This document shows, piece by piece, positions 25,424 to 37,038 of a stretch of 64,000 nt of DNA. The stretch covers positions 434,001 through 498,000 of the forward strand of contig WHUX01000009.1 of NCBI GenBank assembly GCA_015179025.1. The letters run 5' to 3'. Under the pieces are notes generated by a model that saw nothing but the letters and a program-made list of their open reading frames with translations, ran no database searches and was not told the origin of the DNA. Origin of the DNA: Terfezia claveryi (taxonomy: Eukaryota; Ascomycota; Pezizomycetes; Pezizales; Pezizaceae). The first letter of the stretch is position 1. Each line of letters opens with the position of its first letter. The position numbers were made by a program, and so were the translations under genes.

Positions 25424-26254
25424 TTGGCGGGATGGAATACGTATTGGATATAATGAAAAGCGGGAATGAGGCGAGGGGATTTGGGCGGGGTCTAGGGGAC
25501 TTATGAGGATAATCTAGGTCGATGTAATGGATGCTATTGCCATTCTGGTATTTGGGCGTGTCTTTTTTTTTTTTTTTTTTTTTTTTGTGATGTAGAGCCT
25601 ACGAGGGGAAGTGCTTAGGATGTGGAGAGGGAAAATATTCTTTTTTTTTTTTTCCCTTAGTTACTTGAAACCTGATCTTCGACTCTTTTATATTTGGAGC
25701 TTAGGTTTGATTACTTTTTTTTTTTTTATTTTTTTTTATTTAAATTGCTTTGTGCGGTGATTTGTGGCTAAGTAGCTTGAAGGTATACGTGCGGTACTTA
25801 TCCATCTCTCTTCCTATTTGCCCTCCCATTTTTCTTTGGGGCTTTTTTTTCTTCGTCTGGTTCTGGTTTTTGGGGTTTTTCCTCTGGCTGGTGTGTGAGA
25901 GAGAGAGTGTGAGAGTGTGTGTAAGAGTGTGTGAGTGCGTGTGTGAAATGTGTAGTTAATGTAACTATCTGAGAGAGATTTGCAGTGAAATCACGCACGG
26001 CGAGAAGTTTTTAGTGAGTTTTAGTGAGTTTTTAGTGCGCGAGTGCGCTAGTGAGTGAGTTTATGTTTGTGTATGACCTTTTCCTTTTTTTTTTTTTTTT
26101 TTTTTTGTATTTTTAGTATTTTGTAGTTTTTTTTTTTTCCTTTTGTTGCTTTGTGGTTTCTTGGTTTTGTTGGTTTTGTTGGTTTGTTTATGTATTATGT
26201 ACTGGGTTAAGTAGTATGTAGTTTTTTTTTTTTTTTTGAGTTCACACAACATTC

Positions 26255-26289
<35 letters not shown>

Positions 26290-26295
26290 TGTATG
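26255..26295. repeat. (TATG)n microsatellite
   Basis: About nine uninterrupted GTAT/TATG units. Confidence 0.9.
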
Positions 26296-26464
26296 ATGGT
26301 TATAAGGATAATCTCATGTCAGTTTTTTCTTTGCTTTTTTCTGTGCTGTTGTGGATATATAAATATATATATATGTGTGTATGTGTTTGAGGTGGGAGGG
26401 GGGGAAGACGTAATAGAGCCTAGTTGAGAATAAGCGTTCTTGGAATATTTCTGGGGGTTGAATA

Positions 26465-26489
26465 TACTGTACTGTACTGTACTGTACTG
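26465..26489. repeat. (TACTG)n short tandem repeat
   Basis: About five units of the pentamer, the last with one change. Confidence 0.85.
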
Positions 26490-27518
26490 CACGGCGAGGC
26501 GAAGCGATAAAGTTGATAATGAAAAAATTTTGGAAACTGCAAAAATAAAGATGTAATATTAGGTTAGTTGTTAGAAGCTGTAGAGGGAGAAGTGGGGGGT
26601 GGGCACTATAATTTTGTCGGTGGGGGCAGTATATTAAAATTGGTGATTAAAAGGGAGTTATCAGTTCAGGGTAACCTTTTTTTTTTTTTTTTTTTTTTTT
26701 TTCCTGTACTAAAATTACGTATACAATTCAGGGTAAATTGCTGCACTAATCTTAGACTCCACATTAGATGAGAAAGAACTGCCCCCCTCCTCTCCCCCCC
26801 CAAAAAAAATATATATATATTTTTATGAAGCGTACCAACTCCATATACGGTAAAGCTAACATACATAGCATATACGTATATCTCGAGCAGATGTAATGTA
26901 CGCCTTGAGATTCATGACCGAAGTGGGTTTTGGGGGGGGGCGGAACCTAATCCATCTGAGTGAGTGAGTGATTAATAACGTTTTTTAGCAAATAAAAAAA
27001 AACTCAAAACTTAGGGTAAGTAGTTTATCCAAAAGTTAGATAACTGATATTTTGGAGATAAACCCACCTCTCTCTTGCATGTATACTTATGTATACGTAA
27101 TTGGCATACCTAACCTTCTTCCAAAAGAGAAATTTTTATGATTGCATATGTAAGTAGTATAAAAGGTTCAAATGTTGAAATGCCCCCCACCCCCCACCTA
27201 TGTTGCTTTATGGAGTTTCTAGACCTTTTTAAAGGGCGGTTTTAGAGTTTGGTTTTGGTGTGGTTATAACGATATAGTGGCGTTTAAAAAGGCACAACAA
27301 ATAACATATTATGACAAGAACATCATGAAAATGTTTTTTTTTTTTTTTTCAATTGACATCACCAGAACAAATGCAGAAGTTTTTTTTTTTTTTATGTCAT
27401 GCGTTATATATTGCATATGTCATATCCGAGAAGCTTATAACTTATAACTTTGAGGAGATATAGAGCTCGGGCTTTTCTTCTATGCGGCAAATTATGAGGA
27501 ATAAACACTACCACCACG

Positions 27519-27553
<35 letters not shown>

Positions 27554-28268
27554 CCCTCCAAGGTTTAGTTTAGTTAATCACGAGAGAGTGATTGGAGCAT
27601 TGCATATATATTAGTTGCACAAACAGAAGTTGCAGAACGTAAGGAGCTTAGAATTTACTAAGCCCACTCCACACATACACATACGCCACTTATACAGACT
27701 CACCTTATCCTTTACAAATACAAGGGTTTTAATTTTTAGCAACATGTCCCACCTGTGAGAAAATCGTTAGACGCACATTGTTACAATGGAGCTATGCAAT
27801 GCAACTCAAAATTGGGGGGGGAAGCTTGTGGAATTTGCATCAAGGACTCCACCAAACTCGCCAAAACTCCACTTGCTCCATAAAACCTCTCAAAAAGCCC
27901 CACAAGTTATCAGCTTTTGTCACGTTCGTGCCCTATCTTGCGCTCAGAATCGTAATGATTTGGAAAATTTCAGACAAAGAAAAAGGATCTGGAAGGCGGG
28001 TCCGTCAAGCTCTCACGAGCGTCTCAACAATTGCAAACAAACCACTAACATTGAGTGGTTCTGCTCATGTTTAATCCTTCTCCTCATCTCACGATGTTCC
28101 TGTATTTAAGAACCCCCAAGTCACCGTGGTTTCCTGTTTCCTATCTCTCATAATCATACTCATCCTTCCTTGCTTCCTTCACTACGACAGTAACATCTTT
28201 CCTTCCATACATTCCTTATTTTAATTTCTACTTCTTCCAAAGGTTTCTTCAATTTCTCCTGTTTCAGA

Positions 28269-30747
28269 ATGTATAGCAAGTATCTCGCTCTTCTCCTTGT
28301 GGCTCTCCAGATCGTCTATGCAGCGCCAACTCCTTATGGTACGTCCACCTCTTCAAATCCAGGAGGCTGCTCCCCTAGCTATCCTGGTGGATTCGGCATC
28401 TCAGTTATCCCCGTCAGCGGTAAGAGTCCCTTTCGGCGGGGCTGAGATGTCGTCCTTAGATATAATATTGACTAACAGGGTGTTACTTTTCACACATCCA
28501 ATAGGCTCCGGCGGCCTCTCCAGGCGTACTGAACTCACTCAACTCACCGATGGCCAGGTCCAGAACGCCGGTGTTCAGTCGGCCGGCGGTATTAGCGACA
28601 ACCAGGGCCAGAATGCCTACTCCGCCGGGGCTGCCCCACAACTCCAGCAAATCGCAGACGGCCAGGTCCAGAATATTCAATCCTCCGCTGCCCCATTCGA
28701 GCAGACATACCAGACCTACTCACCATGCGAGCTTGCAGTTGCTGCTCCTGCTGCCTGCTCAATCCCTACCACCCAGAAGTTCCGCGTCACTGCAAAGTTC
28801 TCGACCAGCCCCGCAACCTACAGCTACACGGCCCCCGCCCCAGTAACTTATCAGGATACCAGCTTTACCCCTGGCAATGTTGGGACTTTGAGCCAGATCA
28901 CCGACGGGCAGGTCCAGAATATTGGGGCCTACTCTGCTCCGTCTGTTGGGGCTGCCGCTGCCCCACTCGATGTTTCCCAGGTCCAGACCGCCGCCGCTCC
29001 AGTTCAGGAGCTCAGCCAGATCACCGATGGGCAGGTTCAGAACCAGAATGTCGGGTCCTTTGCCACTCCAGCTCCAGCTCCAGCCCAAGCCCCAGCTGCT
29101 CAGGGGGCTACCCAATTGAGCCAGATCACTGACGGCCAGGTCCAAAATGCCGCACCAGCTGCTGCAGCTCAAGCTGGGCAGGGCGCTGGTCAATTGAGCC
29201 AGATCACTGACGGCCAAGTCCAAAATGTCGCAAATACTGCCCCCGCCGGTGCTGCTGCTGCTGCAGCTGCTGCCGCTCAAGCTGGGCAGGGCGCTGGTCA
29301 ATTGAGCCAGATTACTGACGGCCAGGTCCAGAATATCGCAAATCCTGCCCCCGCCGGCGCTGCTGCTGCTGCAGCTGCCGCGGCCCCAGCTGGGCAGGGC
29401 GTTGGTCAATTGAGCCAGATCACTGACGGCCAGGTCCAGAATGCCGCCGCCTCCGCCGCTGCCGCACCAGCTGCTGCCGCTCAAGCTGGGCAGAGCGCTG
29501 GCCAACTGAGCCAGATCACTGACGGCCAGGTCCAGAATGCCGCTGCTGCTGCACCAGCTGCGGCCGCTCAAGCTGGGCAGAGCGCTGGTCAATTGAGCCA
29601 AATCACTGACGGCCAGGTCCAAAATATCGCAAATACTGCCTCTGCTGCTGCCGCACCAGCTGCTGCTGCTCAAGCTGGGCAGGGCGCGGGTCAATTGAAC
29701 CAGATCACTGACGGCCAGGTCCAGAATGCCGCCGCCGCCGCCGCTGCCGCACCAGCTGCTGCCGCTCAAGCTGGGCAGAGCGCTGGTCAATTGAGTCAAA
29801 TCACTGACGGTCAGGTCCAAAATATCGGTGCCGCCGCCGCTGCTGCACCAGCTGGGCAGAGCGCTGGTCAATTGAGCCAGATCACTGACGGCCAGGTCCA
29901 AAATGTCGCAAATACTGCCCCCGCCGCCGCTGCTGCCGCAGCTGCCGCCGCCCCAGCTGGGCAGGGCGTTGGTCAATTGAGCCAGATCACTGACGGCCAG
30001 GTCCAGAATGTCGCAAATACTGCCGCCGCTGCCGCACCAGCTGCTGCTGCTCAAGCTGGGCAGGGCGCGGGTCAATTGAGCCAGATCACTGACGGCCAGG
30101 TCCAATATGCCGCAAATAGCGCTCCCGGCGCCGCTGCTGCAGCAGCCGCCGCCCCAGCTGGGCAGGGCGTTGGTCAATTGAGCCAGATCACTGACGGCCA
30201 GGTCCAATATGCCGCAAATAGTGCTCCCGGCGCCGCTGCTGCCGCAGCTGCCGCAGCCCCAGCTGGGCAGGGCGTTGGTCAATTGAGCCAGATCAATGAT
30301 GGACAGGTTCAGGGCCCATTGGCAAGGAGGCAGGCTCCTGGCAACCCCTCTGCAGGTAGTAAGCCTCTGACAGTCTATCTTGAGAACGGTATCCTGAAAG
30401 ATTCGCAGGGTCGCCAAGGGTATATCGCCGATAATTACCAATTCCAATTCGACGCTCCCCCACAGGCTACTCCGTATGCTACTTCTGGTTTTTCTGCTTG
30501 CCCTGATGGCACCATTGGACTTAATGGGTCCAATATCTTCTATCAGTGTGCCAGTGGAAATTGTATGACCCCATCTACCATAATCACCCCCCCCCCCCCT
30601 TCCCTCAAAGAGAGCGTCCTGATTCGTGTGCTAATTATGTGTACGGTGTTTGTAGTCTCAAACATCTACGATAGAGCCTGGGCCCCTCATTGCCAGCCAA
30701 TCAAGATGAGCATTGTCGCGCAACCTGGTTCCGCGCAAAACTTCTAG
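28269..30747 (+). CDS. PIR-family cell-wall protein with 17 repeats
   Basis: Three exons: 28269-28419, 28505-30562, 30656-30747. The ATG at 28269 opens a clear signal peptide (MYSKYLALLLVALQIVYA, cut near AAPTP). A dibasic site (LSRR) lies just before the repeats, as in Kex2-processed PIR precursors. Seventeen copies of the PIR motif (S-Q-I-T-D-G-Q-V-Q with minor variants) are spaced by Ala-rich linkers. A second dibasic site (LARR) follows, then the conserved C-terminal domain (LENGILKDSQGRQGYIADN...) with four cysteines. The last intron (93 nt, GTATGA, GCTAAT branch) must be removed to give CASGNFSNIYDRAWAPHC; unspliced it reads as a frame-preserving insert. PIR proteins are mannosylated and linked through repeat glutamines to beta-1,3-glucan in the wall. 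Confidence 0.93.
28540..30320 (+). repeat. PIR coding tandem repeats
   Basis: DNA-level tandem repeats of about 75-130 bp, each with a conserved core coding for the PIR motif plus a variable GCN-rich (Ala) linker. Near-identical neighbouring units indicate recent unequal exchange or slippage. Confidence 0.9.
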
Positions 30748-32640
30748 GTGACAGGGTTCTTGCTACTCTCCTCTTATATCGTTTGCTTGTATTCGTTTTC
30801 TTGTAACTCACCGCGGTGTAGCCACCAAATCCCCTTTCCTCATATGGGGCAGCGTCTAGTTGGCAAATATCTCCTTTGTTACTGTGTTTTCTTATTAGTA
30901 TATAAAGAATGGGAAAAACTTATCTGGGGAAAAACTTATCTGTTTGATATATTTTTTTTGGTCGTTTCCCTTAAAAGTTACTGTATAACTAAGTATTCAA
31001 ATAAACCTGCTCTAGTTTAGGCAAAACTTGAATTGCCCTCGCGCAAATTGTGTGGTGATGATGTGACTGTGAAAGAACCCATCTGGGTCACAAGCAATAA
31101 GCATGTTGTATGATCATCGACGTTAAACGCTCGACTGCCCGAAGTCGGGCACAAGGCTAGGTGTACCCGGGCGGGCCCTGTACCAATAGCTACCGGCTGA
31201 TGGCGGGGTGGGAAATAACCATGGCCAACAACAATCGCTATCCAACAATCGCTATCGACCACTCGGCCAGGCATATGTAGCGTGCTACCTTGTTCTGGCT
31301 AAATCCGCTTCCGTGATAGTGGAGTTGGTATGAGGCGAATAAGACAGTACCCGCTCGAGGACAGTATCTCGAATCTAAGTGGGTAGGTGTATAAGACAGG
31401 AATCGCAAGGCCCTAGGGTTAATACATGAACCCGAGCCTCCAATTAAATGCCAAGACGCGCTCGGCTGGGTTAGGGAGTTCAATACTAGAAAACTTCAAC
31501 TAATAAGACTTGTAGAGTGTGCGAAGTTATTAGGAATTCCCTAGTCTGGTTGGCACGGCATCCCCCCAGGATGCTCTGATTGGATTTCGGAAATTTAATC
31601 GAGAATACACGGGTTGGAGCACAGAGAGTACCTCGGCCTGGAAGGCAAGTCTGCTGGCTCGAAATGGAAGCACGCTTATATCAAGAGTTCAAGCCCGTCA
31701 GATATCTAATAATAGAAAATGGTTTACACAAATAAGGAGGAAGAGTTTCAAAGATGAATATCCTAAGCAGGTTGCTTGTGTCAGTGACTGTGAAACTGGA
31801 AATGGGAATGTTATAAAAATAGTTCGTGCCTGTACCTTCTCCGATGGTTGGTTTAAAAGGTGTGGAAACTTTCGTGGTGGCAAAGACCTAATGTAGCTCA
31901 AAACTAACCTGCTGAATTTTTTTTCTACTATATGTGAGACGAAATTCTATACCTCCACTCAATAAAGGCCTATTTGGGATTGGATTCAAGAGTGCAGGGT
32001 AGTTAATCTGCCAGCCCAAGATAAATACATTGACGGTAGCTGTATCCGTAGAGAAGTATACATTATATAAGTTCTACGCCATTAGTTATCCGCACACCAC
32101 TGATTTCACAACCAAAAGTGCCACATTTCAAGGAATGTCAGGAATTAACAATGCTACTTACCTATATGTTCTGCCTATCTCAAGTGAGTAAATAAATATA
32201 ATCTATGAAAGGCTATAAATCAAGTTAGAAGAAATTATAGCTCTTGGAATTGATATTTCCTCAGCTGGGGGACACCCTGATGGTAAGAATTGGTAGTTAT
32301 AGATTTGTATAGGATGATACTTGGCAACAGTCAAAGGAATATAACTTCTGTAAAATACATGGATTTAACTTATTTACTCAATCATGATGTAGGAGAGGGT
32401 TTCAAAAATGCTAGTTTCTGCCCCTGGGAGTACAAAGCATATTTGTGGATTGTTGGTCAGCAGTTTTCGCAGGGAGGTATACAATGAAAGGTTGCCGGAT
32501 GCTGCGAAATTGCGGGGCCGTTCCCGAATGTCTTTCCCGAATGGCATATATGAGCACTCTGGGCAATGTATATAAAGGCAAATTGAGTGAAAACCGAGTC
32601 TATTATTTTATACATAACAAAAGCTCAAACCTCTACTTGT
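30748..32640. other. Intergenic region
   Basis: The 3' flank of the PIR gene followed by AT-rich sequence without a recognisable gene. Confidence 0.5.
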
Positions 32641-33115
32641 TCAATCAAACCTCATCTTCACTGCGAGAAATTCCATGATACCTCTCATTAATAGTACTAG
32701 AGGTCTTATTCTTTCCTGCACACAGTAAAGTACCATGAATATGTGTGATATTACAAATACATTATCCTCCAAAACCACTCGTTTTACCCTCATTATTTTT
32801 GGCAGCAATAAAATACAGTGCATTAATGCCTAGCTCACATTCATTTAATGCCTTATATCGCAGCTTAATTGCTGGAAAATCACGTGCTGGGGCTCTTCAA
32901 GTTTTGGTTTTGGAGGTATGCTTTGATTTTGCGATACCAGGTAGTCCTTGTTATGGATTTTAGGGATAACTTCTCAAAGGTCTACCGAGATCTGCTACTT
33001 ATTGTATGCAAATACTCTTCAAATTTAGTACGCACAGTACCAAAGAATGCTTCAATTGCACTTCGAGATGGAGCGGATCCTAGGGGGTGGAACTGATCCA
33101 AATCAATACCGCCAT
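32641..33115 (-). repeat. Decayed dispersed coding repeat, copy 2
   Basis: Minus-strand copy related to 12254-12630, with an additional internal segment of about 130 bp. The conceptual translation in pieces keeps HPLGSAPSRSAIEAF, AIKLRYKALNECELGINALYF and RGIMEFLAVKM, separated by stops and frameshifts. Homology-like coding may continue upstream to about 33250. Origin (transposable element or dead gene family) not identified. Confidence 0.6.
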
Positions 33116-36100
33116 TATCTTCTGCAATGGACATTATGGTAAGAGCGGGAATATCACGGTCGTAGTGTGCCGGAAATGTCGTGGTGTTGCGTTGAACAGT
33201 GTTGTATTGCCTTTTGCATTAAAATTTTATGGACTAAAAGATTCAATTCCGTAATGGACAGCATTCCGCAACGGTCCAGAACATATATACACTAGGGTTG
33301 AGGGTATTTATCGGAACTGATGGTGGGTGACAACAAAAGCGATGTGTGCAAAATCAGGATTACTAACAATTCATCATGGTCAGAGTTCCAGGAAAAGAAG
33401 ATGCAAATGATCAAATTTGGGCAATTACTTTGAGGTTCAAGGGGCATATATGGATGCATCCGCATATTCTTCCCCAGTGATATTGATAACGAGGACGGTT
33501 TCTGGAGTTGGGCCGAACTCCTTAGCATTCCAACCTACTGTTTCTAATAGCTTTCTACACGAATTTTACTACATATTACCATACAGGTATATATGCGAAA
33601 GAATATCAGGCCTTTATGCAATAAGACAGCATGCAGGATATAATAATATGACCTGGCTAAACCCTCCACTACAACTCTTCGTCGTGGAGATTAGCTGGCA
33701 GTTTGAATATATATTAATATCCTAAAATTGGTTTGGCTATCGTGTTGGAAGGAGGAGATGCGCACTACGAGTTCAATACGGAGATGATATGGCTAAACTA
33801 TCGTACAATACATGCACGCGGTTGATAGTGCGGATGTTTATATTAGATTTGTGACAGCATATTGTTCTCTTTTGGCAGGCTGCAGCCATAAGACGCGGAA
33901 GTCATGCTCACTAAGTGCTGGGCTGAATGCGCCCCGAGCTTAGTTTATTGTCATGTCGCCATTGAGGTGATTCTTTTACGCCACAGTATTGATCATGAGG
34001 TAGCTACTTGAATTCGATAGCTAGATCTCAATTGCCACTTTGGGAATTTGCACCACTCTACTTAGTCTGTTTTCTATCATTTTAATGGACAAGTTCAAAA
34101 TCTAACCGATTAACGTCAGCTTGCCATTCAGTTAGTGCACATCTCTGGGCCCTTTCACTATCTCTTGTCCATCAGCACCTAGGTACTGATTCATATCAAC
34201 TCGAGGGTTGACACCAGTGCGTTATGCATATGTCGGAGGATGCTTTGCCGGCACCGTAGAGGTCAACAGCTAGGTACAGCCTTTGCCACTGAGCTGTACA
34301 TACGTATACAGGAAGAAATCTATTGTAGATGCTTACCTCGGTATGGCATTACTTACAGTTTCCCAATACGGTTACATATACCTTCCTTGGTTGATAGTCT
34401 CGATCAGACCCTCGTATTGGTTGATGTTCATACATACATTTGTGCTACCTAGATACTCTATAGGTAGGTATCACAGAAAAAGAAAAGGTACAGCTCAAGC
34501 TTAGGATACAGATATGATGTCTTAAGTTGGAATACTTATTACTCCTCCCAGGTAATATACTGTGGAGAGGTGGATATATGAAAGATCATGCACCTGAGCT
34601 GTTGAACCTGTAGCAGCGGGTACCAACATAAGAGGAGAGCTGACATGTATGCAGAAGGTCAACAAGGGGGGGGAAGATGGTGTGTGAAGAGGAATTACAC
34701 GCCATACGTACATCTGCCTACCACACCCCACATTCCGCTTCAGGGGCATGTACCTCCACAGTCATGCACACATCTGAAAGGGCGGAAAAAATGAACATGC
34801 TGAATGGTGATATCTTATTGGGAAAGATGTCAATACGGGCTTCGTCTCCAGGCAGGTACTTCTAAACAACCCTCGTGGTCTGGATGCATGAGCATGGAGT
34901 TGTATGGTATTGCAGGTTGCTTACATCCTTGGCACTGGTGGGTGCGAGCATGCGGCGGGGGGGAACAGGGATTAAAGACGTATCCTTGTATGTGCACATG
35001 CCAGGTGATGTGAGGGGTGCAGTGCTGATCGGCTGGAATACGAATCCGCTCTGGATGAGCTAAGTATCTCATGTGCGTATCACTCAGAATCACTTAGGAA
35101 GGTCCTGCTAAGCCACTGGTGTTCGTTATCAAGGACATAGATGGGGCTTTTTGACGCCAGAATAAACAAAGTACCCGCACCAAATATCCCACGGGGCGTT
35201 GGAATCAATATTGAATTGTTAAGGAGCATGGAGGTGTAGAGGACATACTGGGATGGAAAAATCTAGGGGGGTGGCATGGTATGGTTGTGCGGGGGTGGTG
35301 GTTGACAAATTGGGGGTGGGTATGGCCCCATAAACCCTTTGGGTGATTTTTCGTTTCACCGAAATAATACCTGGGAATCAGGAATGCATGGTCTTACTGT
35401 GATCCTGCACGTGACGGTGTTTCTGGTCTGAGGGTTTCTAATTTTTGAGATTTTAGGGAGGTACAACCCTCGACAGTTTGTTCTGACGAGACTCTTTATC
35501 ACTTGTCTAAATATTCCCAGTGTGGCGTGGCTTTCTGCTGATATACTTAAAACCCACCTTTGACTTCCGGGTAACCTGCGCCGCAGCTCTCCATTAGTTC
35601 CCACAGCTCTGCGGCAATCTCCGGAATCCCCAGCCTGCTTCGCGGCGGATTAGCTTGTCCTACCTTGAGGATATCAAAACGGAATCCACCACAAGAAAGT
35701 AGGGCGTTATGTCATAAAGGAGGACTGGCTGAGAGGTTAATGTTCGTGAAACATACAGGAAACACATTATCACTTCGCCTCGATAACTCACTGGGAGAAC
35801 CCAGGGCTGAAGTCGAATACCCAATTCGCACAACTACCGAGAGATCACAGTACTGAGGCGGCCAGGCAAATAACACCAACCAGGGAGCCTTTTCAGGTAC
35901 GATTTAAATTGAGTTCGTTGCTGTGGATTGGTGCTAGAGCTCAAGTTGTTGACGTTTCTCAGTTCAAGATACAGGGATAATATATTATTGCAAATATCAG
36001 CAAAGCGACACAAACTCGGAGAAAGGATACATCTGACTACAATACTGAGTCAACCCAGTCTTCTGATATTGAAGATTCGCGCCTCAAATACAAGTAGGGT

Positions 36101-37038
36101 GCGGTCTTTTTTACTTACCCCGCCACACTCCATAGAATACGGCGCATTACCTCCATATTACCCGGCCACGGCGCGGGGTGTTGACGTATAGCTACATCTT
36201 CGGAATTACGAAATCAGATTTTTGTAATCTCAGTACTTTTACTGTGGTTCGTGCTGTCTTTTATTTGTGTTTTCTGCCTTTTGACCATTTTTTCTAGCTA
36301 AAAGTGGATTTTTGGTCCCATTCTTCTTTTTATTGCTGTTGTTTGAGCCTCTTCCGGTATATACCATTCAGCAAATCCGCGCATACGGTGCGGCTGCCGC
36401 AAGCCAAGTGCCGTGGTCGCTTTGTGAAACTGTGTGCAATCATTCTCCTACTCTAGCAGTAACAGGTCGATTCAGAATTCGACGCTGGATGTGTCGACCT
36501 GGACTGTGAAGAACATCAGGGCCAGGTGACCCGGAGGTTTAGTGTAGGAATAGGAAGGGCACACTGTTGACAAGGGAGGTTCTAATAGATTTTTGATATA
36601 AACTCTCTTCGCCTCCACAGAGAGTCTTCGCAGTTCTAAATCGGGGCTTAACAGTGTCTAAGACTTCAAGTTCTCAGTTTTTCCGTTGTGGTGTTTTTGC
36701 TCTTTCTGACTACGTGATTTTCAGGGTTTACTGCATATATATTCATTATATTGACCCGCACTTATTTGCTCCGGTCTCAGTACTCTTTCCTTCAGGTTCA
36801 ACTGTTTTCTGTCCGTTACACTGCTCCTAGGTTACTATTCATAATCTATTTCCTTTTCTACGTCCATAATTCACTGATTTCTTTTCCACAGCAACTCCTG
36901 CTCTTTTAAATTTCTTTACAAGCTCTAATTCCCATATCATTATTCCCTAGCTCTCAGTCAGGGAATCGTCACACGCATTTCCTCCAACAAAAGCAAACTC
37001 AGACCATCATAAATAATAGAAGAGCTCCCACGCGCACC
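33116..37038. other. Gene-poor region of about 3.9 kb
   Basis: No coding region I can support. The final 300 bp (from about 36700) is pyrimidine-rich, as expected of a fungal promoter/5' UTR for the gene at 37039. Confidence 0.5.

Larger units (their letters stand above)
25424..28268. other. Intergenic region rich in poly(T), poly(A) and microsatellites
   Basis: No gene seen. Contains many T-runs of 10-27 nt (25562-25586, 26085-26106, 26677-26702), GTGAGAGT-type repeats near 25900-25945, a (TATG)n tract, a (TACTG)n tract, and an A-run of about 32 nt (27520-27551). The last 300 bp, pyrimidine-rich with a TATTTAAG at about 28101, is the likely PIR-gene promoter. Confidence 0.5.

Noticed and set aside
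27778..28109. Overlapping open frames of 98 and 107 aa just upstream of the PIR gene
   Set aside because: They lie in the expected promoter region and show no recognisable domain; the two overlapping frames cannot both be real and neither looks conserved.
28540..30320. Regular repeats that might suggest a CRISPR array
   Set aside because: The repeats are in-frame coding units of a eukaryotic wall protein with variable linkers, not short direct repeats with unique spacers.
28759..30447. Minus-strand 562-aa open frame opposite the PIR gene
   Set aside because: It is the antisense shadow of the GCN-rich tandem repeats; the plus strand has a signal peptide, PIR motifs and the conserved C-terminal domain.
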